The notes under the pieces are model-generated. The model was not told the DNA's origin. It was given only the letters and a program-made list of their open reading frames with translations, and did no database searches. A program made the position numbers and the translations under genes. This document shows positions 29,469-41,800 of a stretch of DNA of 64,000 nucleotides, piece after piece; position 1 is the stretch's first letter, and every line of letters begins with the position of its first letter. This stretch comes from Cubamyces lactineus (lineage: Eukaryota; Basidiomycota; Agaricomycetes; Polyporales; Polyporaceae): the NCBI GenBank assembly GCA_022376465.1, contig JACDTU010000023.1, forward strand, positions 358,558-422,557, read 5' to 3'.

Positions 29469-30338
29469 TGCTCGGTTTTGGCACACTACTCTGTGAGTCC
29501 CAACACTGGTGAGCGGATGTTTGACATGCTGAACGATGGTATTCAGTAGATACATGCGCGCACAGCACATTTACTACGCTACTACTGGGCCACGAACGCG
29601 TACAGCCTGTACAAATGTTCGTTATAATGGCAGACCGATGGATATCACCCGTCTAGAGATTCTCGGCCATTTGACTTCGGGCAGGACATCGGCGTGATCG
29701 AGTACACTTGGGATCCCACTGTCAATTTCCTCTTGCTTGATCAGACGTGCCCAAGATGTTCCTAGATCTACCAGGCCATAAAAGCCTGCCCCGACATCTA
29801 TTGAGTCCCAGCGACAGAGGACGAACTTAGCGCAGCTCCCACTTCGCTCAAAGGCCAGTTTCTACGATGAGTAAGACTGTTGGTAGCTCGCTATCTTCTA
29901 AGGACGTGGGTATGCTCGACTAGTAGTCTAATATGGCCCGAGGGCTACAAAACCAGAGTAGCTGCCGAAGACTACAAGTCTAGACTCTACAGTAGCTATA
30001 GCCAGAGGGGTCGATCGCAATATGTGCAGCGCGTAGGCGCTTACACGCGTTCGGGTCTCGTGACTCGCGTCGCGCGCAGTCGCGGAGAGCGAGCGCGACA
30101 CGGTCTAAACCTCTTTCTGCCGCAGCCTACCACATAGCTATCTTCTATGGCCTGAAACCACTAGACTAGACATCAAGACCAAAAGATTGGATCTGAGCAC
30201 CTGTGCTTGACGCACTCTCACAGAAGACCTGAGTACTGCTACATTCAGGAGCACTCGAGGCCCAGTCGCACTGGCGTACGCTGTCGATCGCGGACTACCC
30301 TTCTGAAGCATAGCTCCCGCCGAACTACGTGCACCGAG
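29469..30338. other. Intergenic region upstream of PMS1
   Basis: 870 bp with no recognised gene or repeat. It presumably holds the 3' end of the mitochondrial gene transcript and the PMS1 promoter. Confidence 0.4.
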
Positions 30339-33300
30339 ATGTCCTCAAACAGCATCAAAGTTCTCGACGGCGGGTCTATTCACAGGATAACTTCCGGCCA
30401 AGTCGTTGTCGACCTCCAGACCGCTGTCAAGGAGCTGGTAGAGAATAGTCTTGATGCCGGTGCGACCACGATTGGTATGTACTTTGCATCTGCTATTTGG
30501 CGCTTTGTGTTTGCTCATTGCTCAGGATAGAGGTGCGCTTCAAGAACTATGGACTTGAGAGTTTCGAAGTGATAGACAATGGCTCTGGTATCGCTCCAGC
30601 AGACTACGACTCCATTGGTACGTGCCGCCCCACTCCAGCTCATGGCTCTACTAACTGGTTCGCTATGTTAGCATTGAAGCACCATACGTCAAAGCTTTCT
30701 TCTTTCACGGACCTCGAAGCGGTCACGACGTTTGGCTTTCGCGGCGAAGCACTTTCCTCGCTATGCGCCCTCGCTGAATCCGTTTCTGTCACTACCGCGA
30801 CGGCAGCAGAAGCGCCAGTCGGTACGGTCATCGAGTTTGAGAGGACGGGTAAGACAAAGGAACGGAAGGGCAAAGCAGCACGCCAGGTAGGCGGGTACGG
30901 AGTATAAAAGTGTTATGCGACTTGTGCTTATTCGTACTGCTCATTCGACAGCGAGGTACTACGGTCACTGTCTCAGGGCTGTTCAAGCCTTTGCCCGTGC
31001 GGCGGAAGGAACTCGAGCGCAACGCCAAGCGTGAATTTGGCAAGGCCCTGACGCTTCTGCATGCGTACGCACTTGTCCCATGTGCAAAAGAGAACAAAGG
31101 TGTACGCCTCACTGTCACGAACCAAGCCCCCGGCGGGTGAGCTGATATATCTTCTACCCTTTGGGAGCCTGCTGACGATGCTTGTAGTAAGAAGAGCGTT
31201 CAGTTGCGTACGGAAGGCGTGCCGTCGACGCGCGCATCGGTGTCCGCCATCTGGGGGCCCAAGACGCTGGATTCTCTGGTCGATCTCGAGCTTGCGTTCA
31301 ATGTCGAAGTCGAAGCGGCTGTGCTTCGGCGACTTGGTAAGATGCGAGATGATGATGGGTCTGTCTACGATATCTTGATTATATACGCGTGCTCATGGTG
31401 ACGTTTACAGGAACACAAATGAGATGAAAGTACGGGGCCTTGTCTCCAAGTTCGCAGTAGGATGTGGGCGGAATGGCACCGATCGTCAATTCTTCTTTGT
31501 GAATGGCCGCCCGTGCGCGCCGTCTAAGGCAAGCGGGCTCTCGTGATCCTCACAGAGACATCCTGACGGCGTCACCACTCACAGGTGCAGAAGGCATTCA
31601 ATGAGGTCTACCGATCTTTCAATGCCACGCAATCTCCATTCATCATCGCGGACTTCATCCTGCCTACCAGTGAGTCGGAACATGAATCCCACTGTATAGT
31701 TTCTGACATGAGATTGACGCTGGTCCAGATTCTTGTGATATCAATGTCAGTCCGGACAAGCGCACGATCCTCCTCCACAGCGAGAACAATCTCGTACAGG
31801 CTCTGAAGGTGGTGTCATTCTTCGTCTCTCCCCTAATCCATGGTCACTCATACGAGGATACGTCTAGACGGCACTCGAGGAGGCGTACGCTCCTGCGCGA
31901 TCGACGTTCGAGGTTCAGTCCACTCAAACCTCTGTCGTGCCTCCGCATGCACGCAACTTGGATAAACCCTCCGCGATCAAAGAGACAGAACACACAGCGG
32001 ACAAACAACCGCTCTTTCTTCCTGATGAACCAGTAGAGGACGATCTTGCGCCACTTGTTGGTGGAAGCTCGACTGAACCGGCGGTGGAGGAACAGCCTAC
32101 GGAGACGACATCAGATTCTCACGACGAGATCACCTTTGGCGAACCCTCGCTCTTGTCCGAGCCTTCGCCGTCTGAGCCTTCGCCGTCTGCGGACGTGTTG
32201 CAGTCTTCGCAAAGTGCTCGCGCATCATCGTCGTCAATCCAGGAGCCTCTCCAAGACGATGAAAGTGTTGTTGAGCAAGAGGTATCTGCCACTGAGGACC
32301 GACAGGAAGGTGCCTCTCTAGGTGCCTCTCTAGGTGCCTCTATTGTCGCTTCCGGGAGGGGTTCGAGGTCTGTCCCAATGTCGCCAACCATAACACAAAT
32401 GATCAGGAAGCAGCGCAATAACCCCACCACAACGGAGGACGCTCCCACCGTCGCTAGCAACGAAGAAGACTCTTCACAACCTAGTAGGATCCTCCGCACC
32501 GAGTATAGCAGCTCACGTTCTTCTCGATCATCTGCGGCGCCCGTCGATCCACCGGTTCCAGCTCTCAAACCCCCGGCTCGACCCATCACGCGTACGGCTT
32601 CGCAGCCAGGCCCGAGCAAAAGGGGAGGGGAGCAGATGGTCTTGAACACTTCTGGCGCGTCGTGGAACCTCCGACGTCCCGCAGAGACGCCGAGCAGTGC
32701 TGAGCGCCCGCGCAAGAAGAGTAGGATTGATGGGGATGAGGGTGGAGACGAGGAGCACCTAGGATCGGGGCACGAGGCGCGGAAGGACATGCGTGCGCTC
32801 TTGCGCGACTTTGCACGGAAGGGGACCAAGGTGGATGAGGCGCCTATGGATGTTGACGAAGAGGCCGATGAGGACGAGGGGCAGGAAGAGATGAGGGAAG
32901 AGCCCATACCCAGAGAGGACGAAAACCAGATGGAGGTAGAACAAGATGCTGAGCAAGACGAAGTTCCTCAAGATCTCGACAGTTCGGCTATGGAGGAGGC
33001 AAACACAGTGACGGAGGCCATCGACGTCGACGAGGAACCCGTAAGACCGTCGCAAATTGAAGCAAATACGAGAAGCGATCTCGGAGGACCGACGACGACG
33101 GCAGTGAGCGAGGAAATCGTGCGTACTGGCGATCGGGAGGCTATCACCCTCGAATTCGACATGTCGCACGTTGCTGCAGCTTGGAAGAAGCTCCAGTCGC
33201 AGTTGGCCATTGCACGTCAAAGTGCTCGTCGTGCGGCTGCAGATGCTCACGGCGCTGCGCTCGCCGACGTGGCAGATGACGATGCAACGGAAACACTGTC

Positions 33301-34189
33301 ACGAGTGATAGACAAGACGGACTTTGCGTCTATGGATGTCGTCGGTCAGTTTAACCTCGGCTTCATCATCGTGCGGAAACGCAAGAACGTGGGTGGGGAA
33401 GAGGGTAGTGCAGGGGAGGAGATGGACGACCTCTTCATCGTCGACCAGCACGCGGCGGATGAGAAATACAACTTCGAGACGCTGCAGCAGACGACGAAGA
33501 TAGACTCACAGAAGCTTTTCCAGTAAGTAAAGTCGCACCCCTTCATTCGTCGATCATGGTTAAATTGACCCTTCTTTGTATTTTCGCAGCCCCCAGGTCC
33601 TGGAACTCACCGCGGCGGACGAGCTGGTCGCGCTTGAGAACATCGACGTGCTCCGACAGAATGGGTTTGAGCTCGAGGCTGTCGAGGATCGGCCACCGGG
33701 ACAGCGCATGCAGCTGACTGCGCAGCCCATTAGTAAGAGCACCGTGTTCGACATGAAAGGTGACCCCAAACCTTGCTCGCGTGCCTGCTCGCCGATACTG
33801 AAAGAAGCACGCGCAGATCTCGAGGAACTTCTCCACCGCCTTCAGGACACGCCCTCGGGCCAGATGGTGCGCTGCTCCAAGGCCCGCGCCATGTTCGCTA
33901 TGCGAGCTTGCAGGAAAAGTATCATGATCGGTACGCCTCTGAGCAGGCGACAGATGACATCGGTATGTACCACTTCGTTTCGATAGATCCCTTTGCTTTG
34001 CGCTAACTCTGCTGCTCCCGCGAACGCCAGGTTGTGCAGCACATGGGGACGATGGACCAACCGTGGCACTGCCCCCACGGAAGACCCACCATGCGCCATC
34101 TCATAGACATCAGTGGGATGGGATGGGACCGCCGACAGGGGGGCGCGGGGGACATTGATTGGTCCGCCTTTCGCCGCGAGTTCACGTAG
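30339..34189 (+). CDS. PMS1: DNA mismatch repair endonuclease subunit, MutL homolog PMS1 (12 exons, 1068 aa)
   Basis: Exons: 30339-30474, 30531-30617, 30672-30886, 30952-31136, 31188-31358, 31411-31528, 31585-31669, 31729-31808, 31868-33522, 33590-33759, 33817-33962, 34031-34189. The N-terminal GHKL ATPase motifs are complete: [47 protein letters not shown] and INVSPDKR follow. A long acidic, disordered linker fills exon 9. The C-terminus has the dimerisation start QFNLGFI, the metal-binding endonuclease motif [21 protein letters not shown] and CPHGRPT. With MLH1 the protein nicks the daughter strand in nuclear mismatch repair; yeast PMS1 is the human PMS2 orthologue. The intron after exon 6 uses a GC donor (AAG/GCAAGC). 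The exon 5 end (GTCTGT donor) is the weakest junction, because the better-looking GTAAGA 22 bases earlier gives a frameshift. Confidence 0.93.
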
Positions 34190-37100
34190 GCAGCGCACGG
34201 ACTTCTGCGATGTAACGTGGCGGGCCTTGCGGATCTCATTCGCTCACATGTATTGCTCTATCTTGGTTCAGGGCGTGAAGCACCCTCGCTTGTCTGCGAT
34301 TGTTCTCCTGCGCGTGGCTTCCGACAGCGTCCGCAATAGATATCGCCATCTTCCGAACAGGATCTCTCGGGGCAGGTATGTGTGCATCCAATGGGACCAA
34401 CTCCGCCGGGAGTGCAACACGATCGATAAGGCCTGGGTCGCGATGATCGGTACGAGTAGTACACGACGAGATCACTAGATGCACTGAATGATGCGAGTAG
34501 CGTGGACGCTGCGAAGCAGGTAGAAAGGCTCTTATCCCCCAAAGGCAACAAAGAAACTCAATGAGGAAATTCGCGTGAACCGCGCGGGCCGGTATCGCCT
34601 TTCGCACAAGTTCGCCTGTTTCAACTGCGTCGACACTGGCAGCCCGTAGAAGGACAGATGCAGACTTGTCTTATCCTCCTTCGACATATCATTGCGAGTC
34701 TGATAGATCATGCAGGCATCGTCAGCATGGCGAACCTCGGCATCTGGTCTAAGCAATTGCTAGCGTAAGTGAGCATCGTGCCTGTCCGCTGCGACTTTGG
34801 GAATGGGCACCAAGGAACATGTTATCGTAGGTGTTCTTGTTCACGAATTCTTCTATACCCCTCTAACGATCAGCTGACAGTCGACATCGCAGAGGACGCA
34901 CCCAAAACTGGCGGCACGTGGTGGTTGTAATGCTTCCTTGAAGCCGTCTGACAGTTAGGTCAGATTCCTGGGAGTGATAAAGGGATGACCAATCCATAGA
35001 ACCTCATGTCATGCACTCCCATAGGACCAGGTCAAAGTGGCGCCACTTGTAAGAATATTCCTACTTATCTCACCGCGCTTTTGGAAAGCTGAGACATCTA
35101 TGAGCTACCTCGGCGTTGAGCCTTAGGATTACGTCCCGAAAGGCTAAGCAGTCGTCAGACAACGAGAACATACGGATGATTTCCACTGCCTGTAGCAGGA
35201 GAACGACGGCTAGGAGCTACGACGAGGCAACATGCTTGACGCGCAAATGCTGTGTCATTCTCCACGACCTTGTCAATCTAGCCCTGGGCCTCATAGGCTT
35301 TCGGCAAGTTTTTGAAGGTGATAAGAGGCACTACCGTCTGCCCGAAGCCCGGACTGGTCATAACAGTGAGCACTGGTAGCGTTCACCTGCACGAATAGCC
35401 CATCCGATCGGTCGAATCCGTACACTTGGCAGTGCGGAGGTAGTCAGCGTGTAGACAAGAATATGCAACCTCGAACCGATCAGGTCCGACGCCGAGGGCA
35501 TGCTGCGGTGCATGAGAATGCATGTTACCAAAGGCCCCTCTCTTGGAGCGATATCCCCGGTGGTAAGCCCGCCCTCCGACGCCTTATTGCCACCAGGACC
35601 AGAGTTTACGAACCTTTCATATCATTCACTAGAGTGACGAATGACCGGGGAGGTACATCATCTGATCACGCTCAGTGGGTCATTGAAAGCGTCATAAGTA
35701 GCGGTCCGGGACTAAATCTTTGGACTCCTGTATACTGCCGTACGTCTATTATGCTCAACTGCAGCGTCATTGTACATAGCACGTTGACAAGTAATGGAGA
35801 AATGCGAGGTTGGGTATCCGAATACGCCGAACCGTATCACGCAGAAACGGGCCATGCTAGTGTTCGAGTTGGGAGCTCCCGACGATACTAATGGGCATTC
35901 GTAACAGTTGCAATGCTACAAGAGTACATGGAAACTCGTCCCCGACAAACTGGGGACATTTCTCTGAACTCCGAGACGGCGCAGCACATTCTGGCTTGGA
36001 AAAGTCCTCTCACGCTGTGTCGACCGTGGGCAAAGTGTGCCATAGTCTTCGTCGCAGGTCAGACCATGGGAGTTCGTAGAATGCGTAGTCTTGGCGGCCA
36101 TACTTCCAGCGAGAACGACTCTCGGATGTGGCCACGTCGTCTAGCTCGGGAAAGGTCCATCGTGTTGTCCTCCTGGGTCGCTGCTTACGATCTCTGACAT
36201 CATGACGGCTACGAACGTTACAGGTCTGCTCAAATGGTCTACGTGGGTACGTGCATGATCTGGAACATGACCAGAGAATCTCTCTGACATGGTCTCAGTG
36301 GCTGGGCTATGGTGAGGGAGGTAATTGGATGCAAAATAGTCGTGTTATAGAAGATGCACAGGCCGCCGCTGTAGTGAGTCCGAACTATAGTAGGCCTATG
36401 CGAACTGACAGTATAGATTTGGGCAAGTTCCCCGCCCAGGACGTCAAACAAGTAGAAGAGACGGGCCGCCTCGGCACGTTACAACTCCATCCGAGCCGCT
36501 ACGTACCACGAGGGAGGGTTCCCGACGGATTATCATAAAGCTAGGTACTGTCATATTGCAACCGAGTCGAAGCCTACTGGACTGGATGCTAATGTTGAGC
36601 GTTCGCGCAGAACAGACATGACGTACTTGCCAGCAGTCATGCTCCACCGATGCCCGTTAGGCTATGCTCCTGAAGCTCGTCGTATGACTAGCTTGTAGGG
36701 AGGTTGCAGCAAAGGTGAGATCTGCTCGAAGCCGGAAGCAATGGTAAATTTCGCCTTCTTGATCTCCCATGCTTCTCCTCGTCAGAGAACCAGAGGCTAG
36801 GCTAGGCACCGCCCAGGAGAATTCCGTGGAATCTCGAAGTGCACTCGAGCTTGGGCGCGATTACGCTTCGGACACTTTCTTCCTGATGCTCGCTCGTCGC
36901 GGACGATTGTCGGGGCTTTGCCTACAAGCTGTCAAGTCAACTATCTCTCTTGTACCATATGTTTTCGACAACTGAGGTACCGCAGCTCAGTAGAATGCGG
37001 GGCACTAGAACCACCTCCACGAAAGACTAAAAGCCAAAGTTAGCATGCCTGCTGCGAGGAGAGCGCAGATCCGAACCTTGACACACAAGACGCCTGTCGC

Positions 37101-37557
37101 GAAATGTCTCGTTCTTCGGAGGGGTTTGAGTGGTTCCCAGCCTGGAGTGAGAGCTCCGAGAAGAGAGCGACGTCTCCCCGCCTTGGAGGTCGTTTTGCCT
37201 GCTAGGGTGGATGAGTCGGGCTGTCCGGCCACCCCGGTTGCTCCCCGGAACTTGCTCTCTTACAACCTACGCGCATCGAACATGGCGACTGTGTGTAAAG
37301 TGCGAACGAGTAAAAGTCCCTCTGGCGTTGGGGAGACTGCATGCGCATGAACCTGGGAGCGACCGCGTGGTACAGGGTGTGAACTGACACGCCCGTGCAT
37401 GCCAATAAATAGGTGAATGAGAGAAGACTGGCGCTACAACGCATATGTGGTCCACAGCAATACCTATCATACAAGATTCCCGATGCCATTGGCATATAAT
37501 ACCCAGATCCTATCTGTCCATCTGATCGAGACAAAGATGCTGTAATGACAGTGGGTC
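34190..37557. other. Gene-poor region, 3.4 kb
   Basis: Only short frames with random-looking composition occur on both strands. None has a recognised domain or a consistent exon chain. No repeat or transposon end was recognised. Decayed sequence or non-coding RNA genes cannot be excluded by eye. Confidence 0.4.
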
Positions 37558-38853
37558 CTATAGGGCCAGACGGAAGCTGTTGAGAGCGCGGCGGTCCTCA
37601 GACGTGAGGGGCTTGTAATTGCTCGGTACGCCAGTCGGGCTCGTGGGATACATGGGAGAAGTTGGCGGAGAGAGGTGGGCGACGGGTACCACGGTCGCCA
37701 ATCTGGGCAGCATGCCTGCAGTACTGCCCGATCGGTGTCCCCCAACAGGATGCTGAGGAGACCGCATGGGCGTCGACGACGACGAAGATGACGAAGAGGA
37801 GAGTGGCCTGTCTGCAGCGCTCAGAAGACCGTGGGCAGATGGAGAAGACGGCACGGCCCACGGGGCAGGGGCCCAATCCTGGTAATCCCTCCCCGTGTGC
37901 CCGGGATCTTGTGCGTCCGAGTCGTCCAGCGCCCGTCCGAATCGTGCGATGTTGCCCTTCGCAGACGTGAAGATCCCCTCGGGCACGCGGATGTTGCGGA
38001 GGTATTCGTAGTTTTCTACAACGGGGAGGCGAGTGTAGTCGTCGCCCTGCGCGTAAGATTGTTTATGAGCATAGGCAATAGTGATGACAATACCGACAAA
38101 AAGCTGTACCGAAAAATATGCAACGATATGCCACTTGCGAGGCGGTTCCCCGCGACGTGTGTGGACATGCGTAGAATATGTCTGCTTCGTGAGACCGTCG
38201 GGCTTGGAGGGTCTGTCCTGTCGTCGAATAGGAGCGGGCGGTGCTGCGAAGGGGTCAAGCGTCCGGCGCGCCCTGCAGCGGATGTCAAGCGTGAGAACTC
38301 GTTTTTTCCAGGGTATGTGATGGACTTACCGACGTGCCGCTTTGGCCTCTTTCTCTTCTGGAGTCGTCTCGATTTTCTCCTCGTAGAAGAGGTAGTCTCC
38401 GCGCATGCGGCTCTGAGACCTACAGAGGCATGAGCACAAAAGAGGATAATGCGGTTAGATTCTACGCGCGAACTCACCATCGTCTCCCGTCCGTCCACCG
38501 TTCTAATCCACCTACTCAATGCAACGGAAAATGGAGCGTGGGTGCCTGTGCTTTATTGGTAGAGTGGTGGGCATTCACCTTGCTTGTGTTCCGCCTCTTC
38601 CCACACAAAGACGTTCCCAGAGACGAGTTGTTCACGCTCGCTAGCTGTGAGTCGTCGAGTGATGAGTGGGAGGATACCCAGACGGACTGCTTCGAAGACG
38701 ATGTGAGCATCTCGAGCGTCACGTAGGTCTGAGCAGGAGCAACGCAGTCAGGTCGAGGTACGAGTTAAAGAGGGTGAACGACGACTCACGAAGTGCAGGG
38801 TGGGTCGCATGTCCAGCATTCTCGACAGGGCGAGCAGTGTAGAGGGAAGACAT
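37558..38853 (-). CDS. Gti1/Pac2-family (WOPR domain) transcription regulator, six exons (329 aa)
   Basis: Exons on the minus strand are 38853-38790, 38728-38579, 38511-38478, 38419-38330, 38272-38110 and 38046-37558; all phases agree. The WOPR domain spans exons 1-5: DAHIVFEAVRLGILPLITRR, then LVSGNVFVWEEAEHK, then ERWTDGRRWSQSRMRGDYLF, then KPDGLTKQTY and GEPPRKWHIVAYFS. WOPR proteins bind DNA and switch morphology or development in fungi (Wor1, Ryp1, Gti1). The next part, RLPVVENYEYLRNIRVPEGI, is typical of basidiomycete members. The C-terminus is Ser/Pro-rich. Exon 3 is only 34 bases yet carries the core WTDGRR motif. Confidence 0.88.
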
Positions 38854-41800
38854 GGCGTCAATGGGGCGGGGTGAGTGGTACCCAAACTCCACCGTCGCCG
38901 TCACTTTATAGGCCACGGGGAATCCGAAGGCGTTCTTTCCACAGGAACCGAAACGGGAAGGCAGGTCAACACCGCGAAGCCCAGTCTGTTGGGATCCAAG
39001 AAGCTCGATTCGGTTAAGAGACAAGAAGGAGAAGAGATCGCATTCAATTGGCCAACTTTGACGCGGTATCTGGCGGAAAGGGGACAGGCGACGCGACGGC
39101 CCACCGTGATCGGCCAAGTGTCGCGGGCCTCGGCGTGCGAGGCGTTTATATACCGAAATGAGACGTGACGTGCAAGCATGTGCGCCGCGCCGTCGCACCT
39201 ACAAATGTAGATGCTCGGCTTTGACGTCCATGTCTGCAGTCAATCAGATTGGCTGCGGGACATAGAGAGTTCGTAAGACATACCTCCATTGGAACGTCGC
39301 AGTTTGAATTGAGCGTCCGTAACCTTAACTTGCAGACATGGCCATTTTCCCATGCTCCCACTGGTCGGCAGCCTATCTGATTTTCGCATCGGCGGACGTC
39401 GAGATGTAAGGATGGTATAATGCGCAGGCAGGGACATTCTTCGGGCTCCGGTATTTCTCCATACGACAGGCATGCGGGGGAAAAACATCATGGATTTGGC
39501 TGCCTACGGGTGAGATGCATCGTCATATTAGCCATGGACGCTCGTGTAGATAGTGGAAACAACCCACAGAGGCTATCAGCGTACGCGGGCCCTATCGATG
39601 TCGGCTGACGCGAGGCTCGGGGCATTAGGATAGCTCTTCCGCCCTGGCACCAGGACGCACTACCGGACCGCAGATCAAGTTTCCTCAACTGAATGGTATT
39701 CAACGAAGCGCATGGCCTACAAGAACCGACGCTCGCCGTGGGTCCTGTGTATCCTGGTGGTACCCTGCGGTGTCACATACGCTTCACCGTCGATTCCCAA
39801 GCGTATGCCGCGACCTGGCACGAGCTCAGCTATGATGTAGTACTATGACGAGCGACACAAATGGGATCAGGAGCGACGAGAGCGGACCGTTCCAACACGG
39901 TCGTCGCGGGCGCGACTCGGAGCGGCGGGACGTCGAGAATGACGGCGGAGGGTTGCGAGATTTTGCCGCGAGAAGGTCCTGGTCGTCTAGAAAGCATGAG
40001 GCCCGTCGGAAGCTCGCTTAGGGAAATTGACTCACCGCAGCCCCGCCTCGGGTAGTGGGCGCGAGTGCACGACCCAGATCGCCGGAGACTAAAATCAATT
40101 AGAAAATCGGTAATATAATCGGCATACACTGAGCAGTGAGCGATGACAGGAAGCTGTGTCTGCGCTCGGTGTATCCCAGTTCAGTCGGATTAGACGCAAT
40201 TCAGTGCGACGTGGAGCTTATTCTTGAATGATGTTCAATAGGCAGGGAAGACTATAACAACGTTTCATTGTGGGCACGAGGTAGTGTCACGGTTGAGGAA
40301 GGGAGCAAGGGGCCTCCTAAAGCAGAGGGGCGGAAGTCGGCTCGCGCGAAAGGACTCTTGGAACTTCCTCAGAGATGCAAGTAGTCGAGAGGCTAGATGA
40401 CGCAACGCCGCCGTTCGTTGACAGGTCTAATCTGAGCGCGGTTGTAGCCGGCGTCCGTGACGTTCGAAAGTCGCCGGCGAGCCAGCAATGTTACCACAAA
40501 CCTCTGCGGCGTCGAGGGGATAGGGACCGATAAGATGAATAAAGGGACAGGTTTGAGGGCGATGACGCCGGTAGACGTTCCTGCAGGTCCGTGTTCAGAA
40601 GGGGGCGACGATAACGACAGTTTGAACGACGTACTCGCTCAGGTCCATTGCCGTAACCGAGTAGGCAGAACTTTTTATCGCTCATGTCCGCCTTTGCCTC
40701 TGCCGGGCGCAGCGGCGTGCCGGCATGGGCGGTAACCTCCTTGGCGTCCCTGCTCTTCTCTAGTGGTGGCGACTGCCTCCATCCTCGCTCCAAATCCGGG
40801 TAGCTGCGTCAACGCCGAGTCACAACGTCACGCGTGGGTAGAAAGCCAAGCGCAGCAGCGGTCAAGCTGTTCTGGGGCGGACGAATGGGGTGTATGAGGG
40901 GAGGGATTTGGCGGAAAGGTCGTAGGGACAGAGGGAGGACAGCCCTACAGGTCGTCCTATCCACCCCCGGACCACCGGCGGCAACAGGCTCGGAACCAAA
41001 CGGCCCCTGAGAAGGGCTGAGAGGAAGTGGAGTCAGCTGTACATTTAGGTTGAAGCTCAGGTGCGCTGGCGTCGGGCTTGAGCGCACGCTAGTGCCACAG
41101 AGCGGCACGGACGTGGAAGAGTGAGCCCCTCGCGGTGGTACAGGAGGGGAGGCGTAGCGACTCTGCGGCCCGCTCGTTTCCCGACACCCAGGGACCCATA
41201 TGGCGGATGGCGGATTCAACGGAATGCGCTCATCGGCGGCAGGGTGTGGCGGGCGTAGGGCGTAGAGGCCGTTAGGTCTCGTGGCTTTGGAGAATGGTTC
41301 TTGTGAGCACGAGGCCAGGCGCGAGTCTATCAAGGTGCGGAAGGAATACAGCCCCTTCTCACGAACATTGACAAGTGAGAGCGATCGCATTTCAAAACGG
41401 AGCGAACACCCACCTGTAAGAGTCAATACGACAGTGAGACAGGGCCGCCTTGAATTGGGAGCGTTTGGTCGAGCTTGGGCGGCACAGGTCTTCATCCCAG
41501 TGCTCCAGGTACCATTCCATCCGGTACTAGTGCAGAAGGGGCCTTTGTGACAGAGGCGGCCGCTGATAGGTAGTAGGGTAGCGAGTCAGCTGCTCGTTTA
41601 TTATTGAGCGCAGCGCCGCACCCACCGGAGTTTGGCAGGTGAAGCCTGCGCTCGAAGATCGTCTCATGATGGCACTTTCAAAAAGGGGTATAGATGGCCG
41701 TGCAACCTGGATAGCTATAATATTAGAGGGCACATTCCCATGCAGCGAGCCTCCCTGTTGTCACATACGGTCGTTCGCAATAGGACGTGGTCGATCCATG

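Noticed and set aside
34190..37557. Hidden multi-exon gene
   Set aside because: Frames were scanned for domain-like pieces in consistent order with splice sites; none was found.
40809..41495. Minus-strand ORF of 228 codons
   Set aside because: Pro/Ser/Arg-rich, no domain, no splice partner and no paralog; kept as unassigned sequence.
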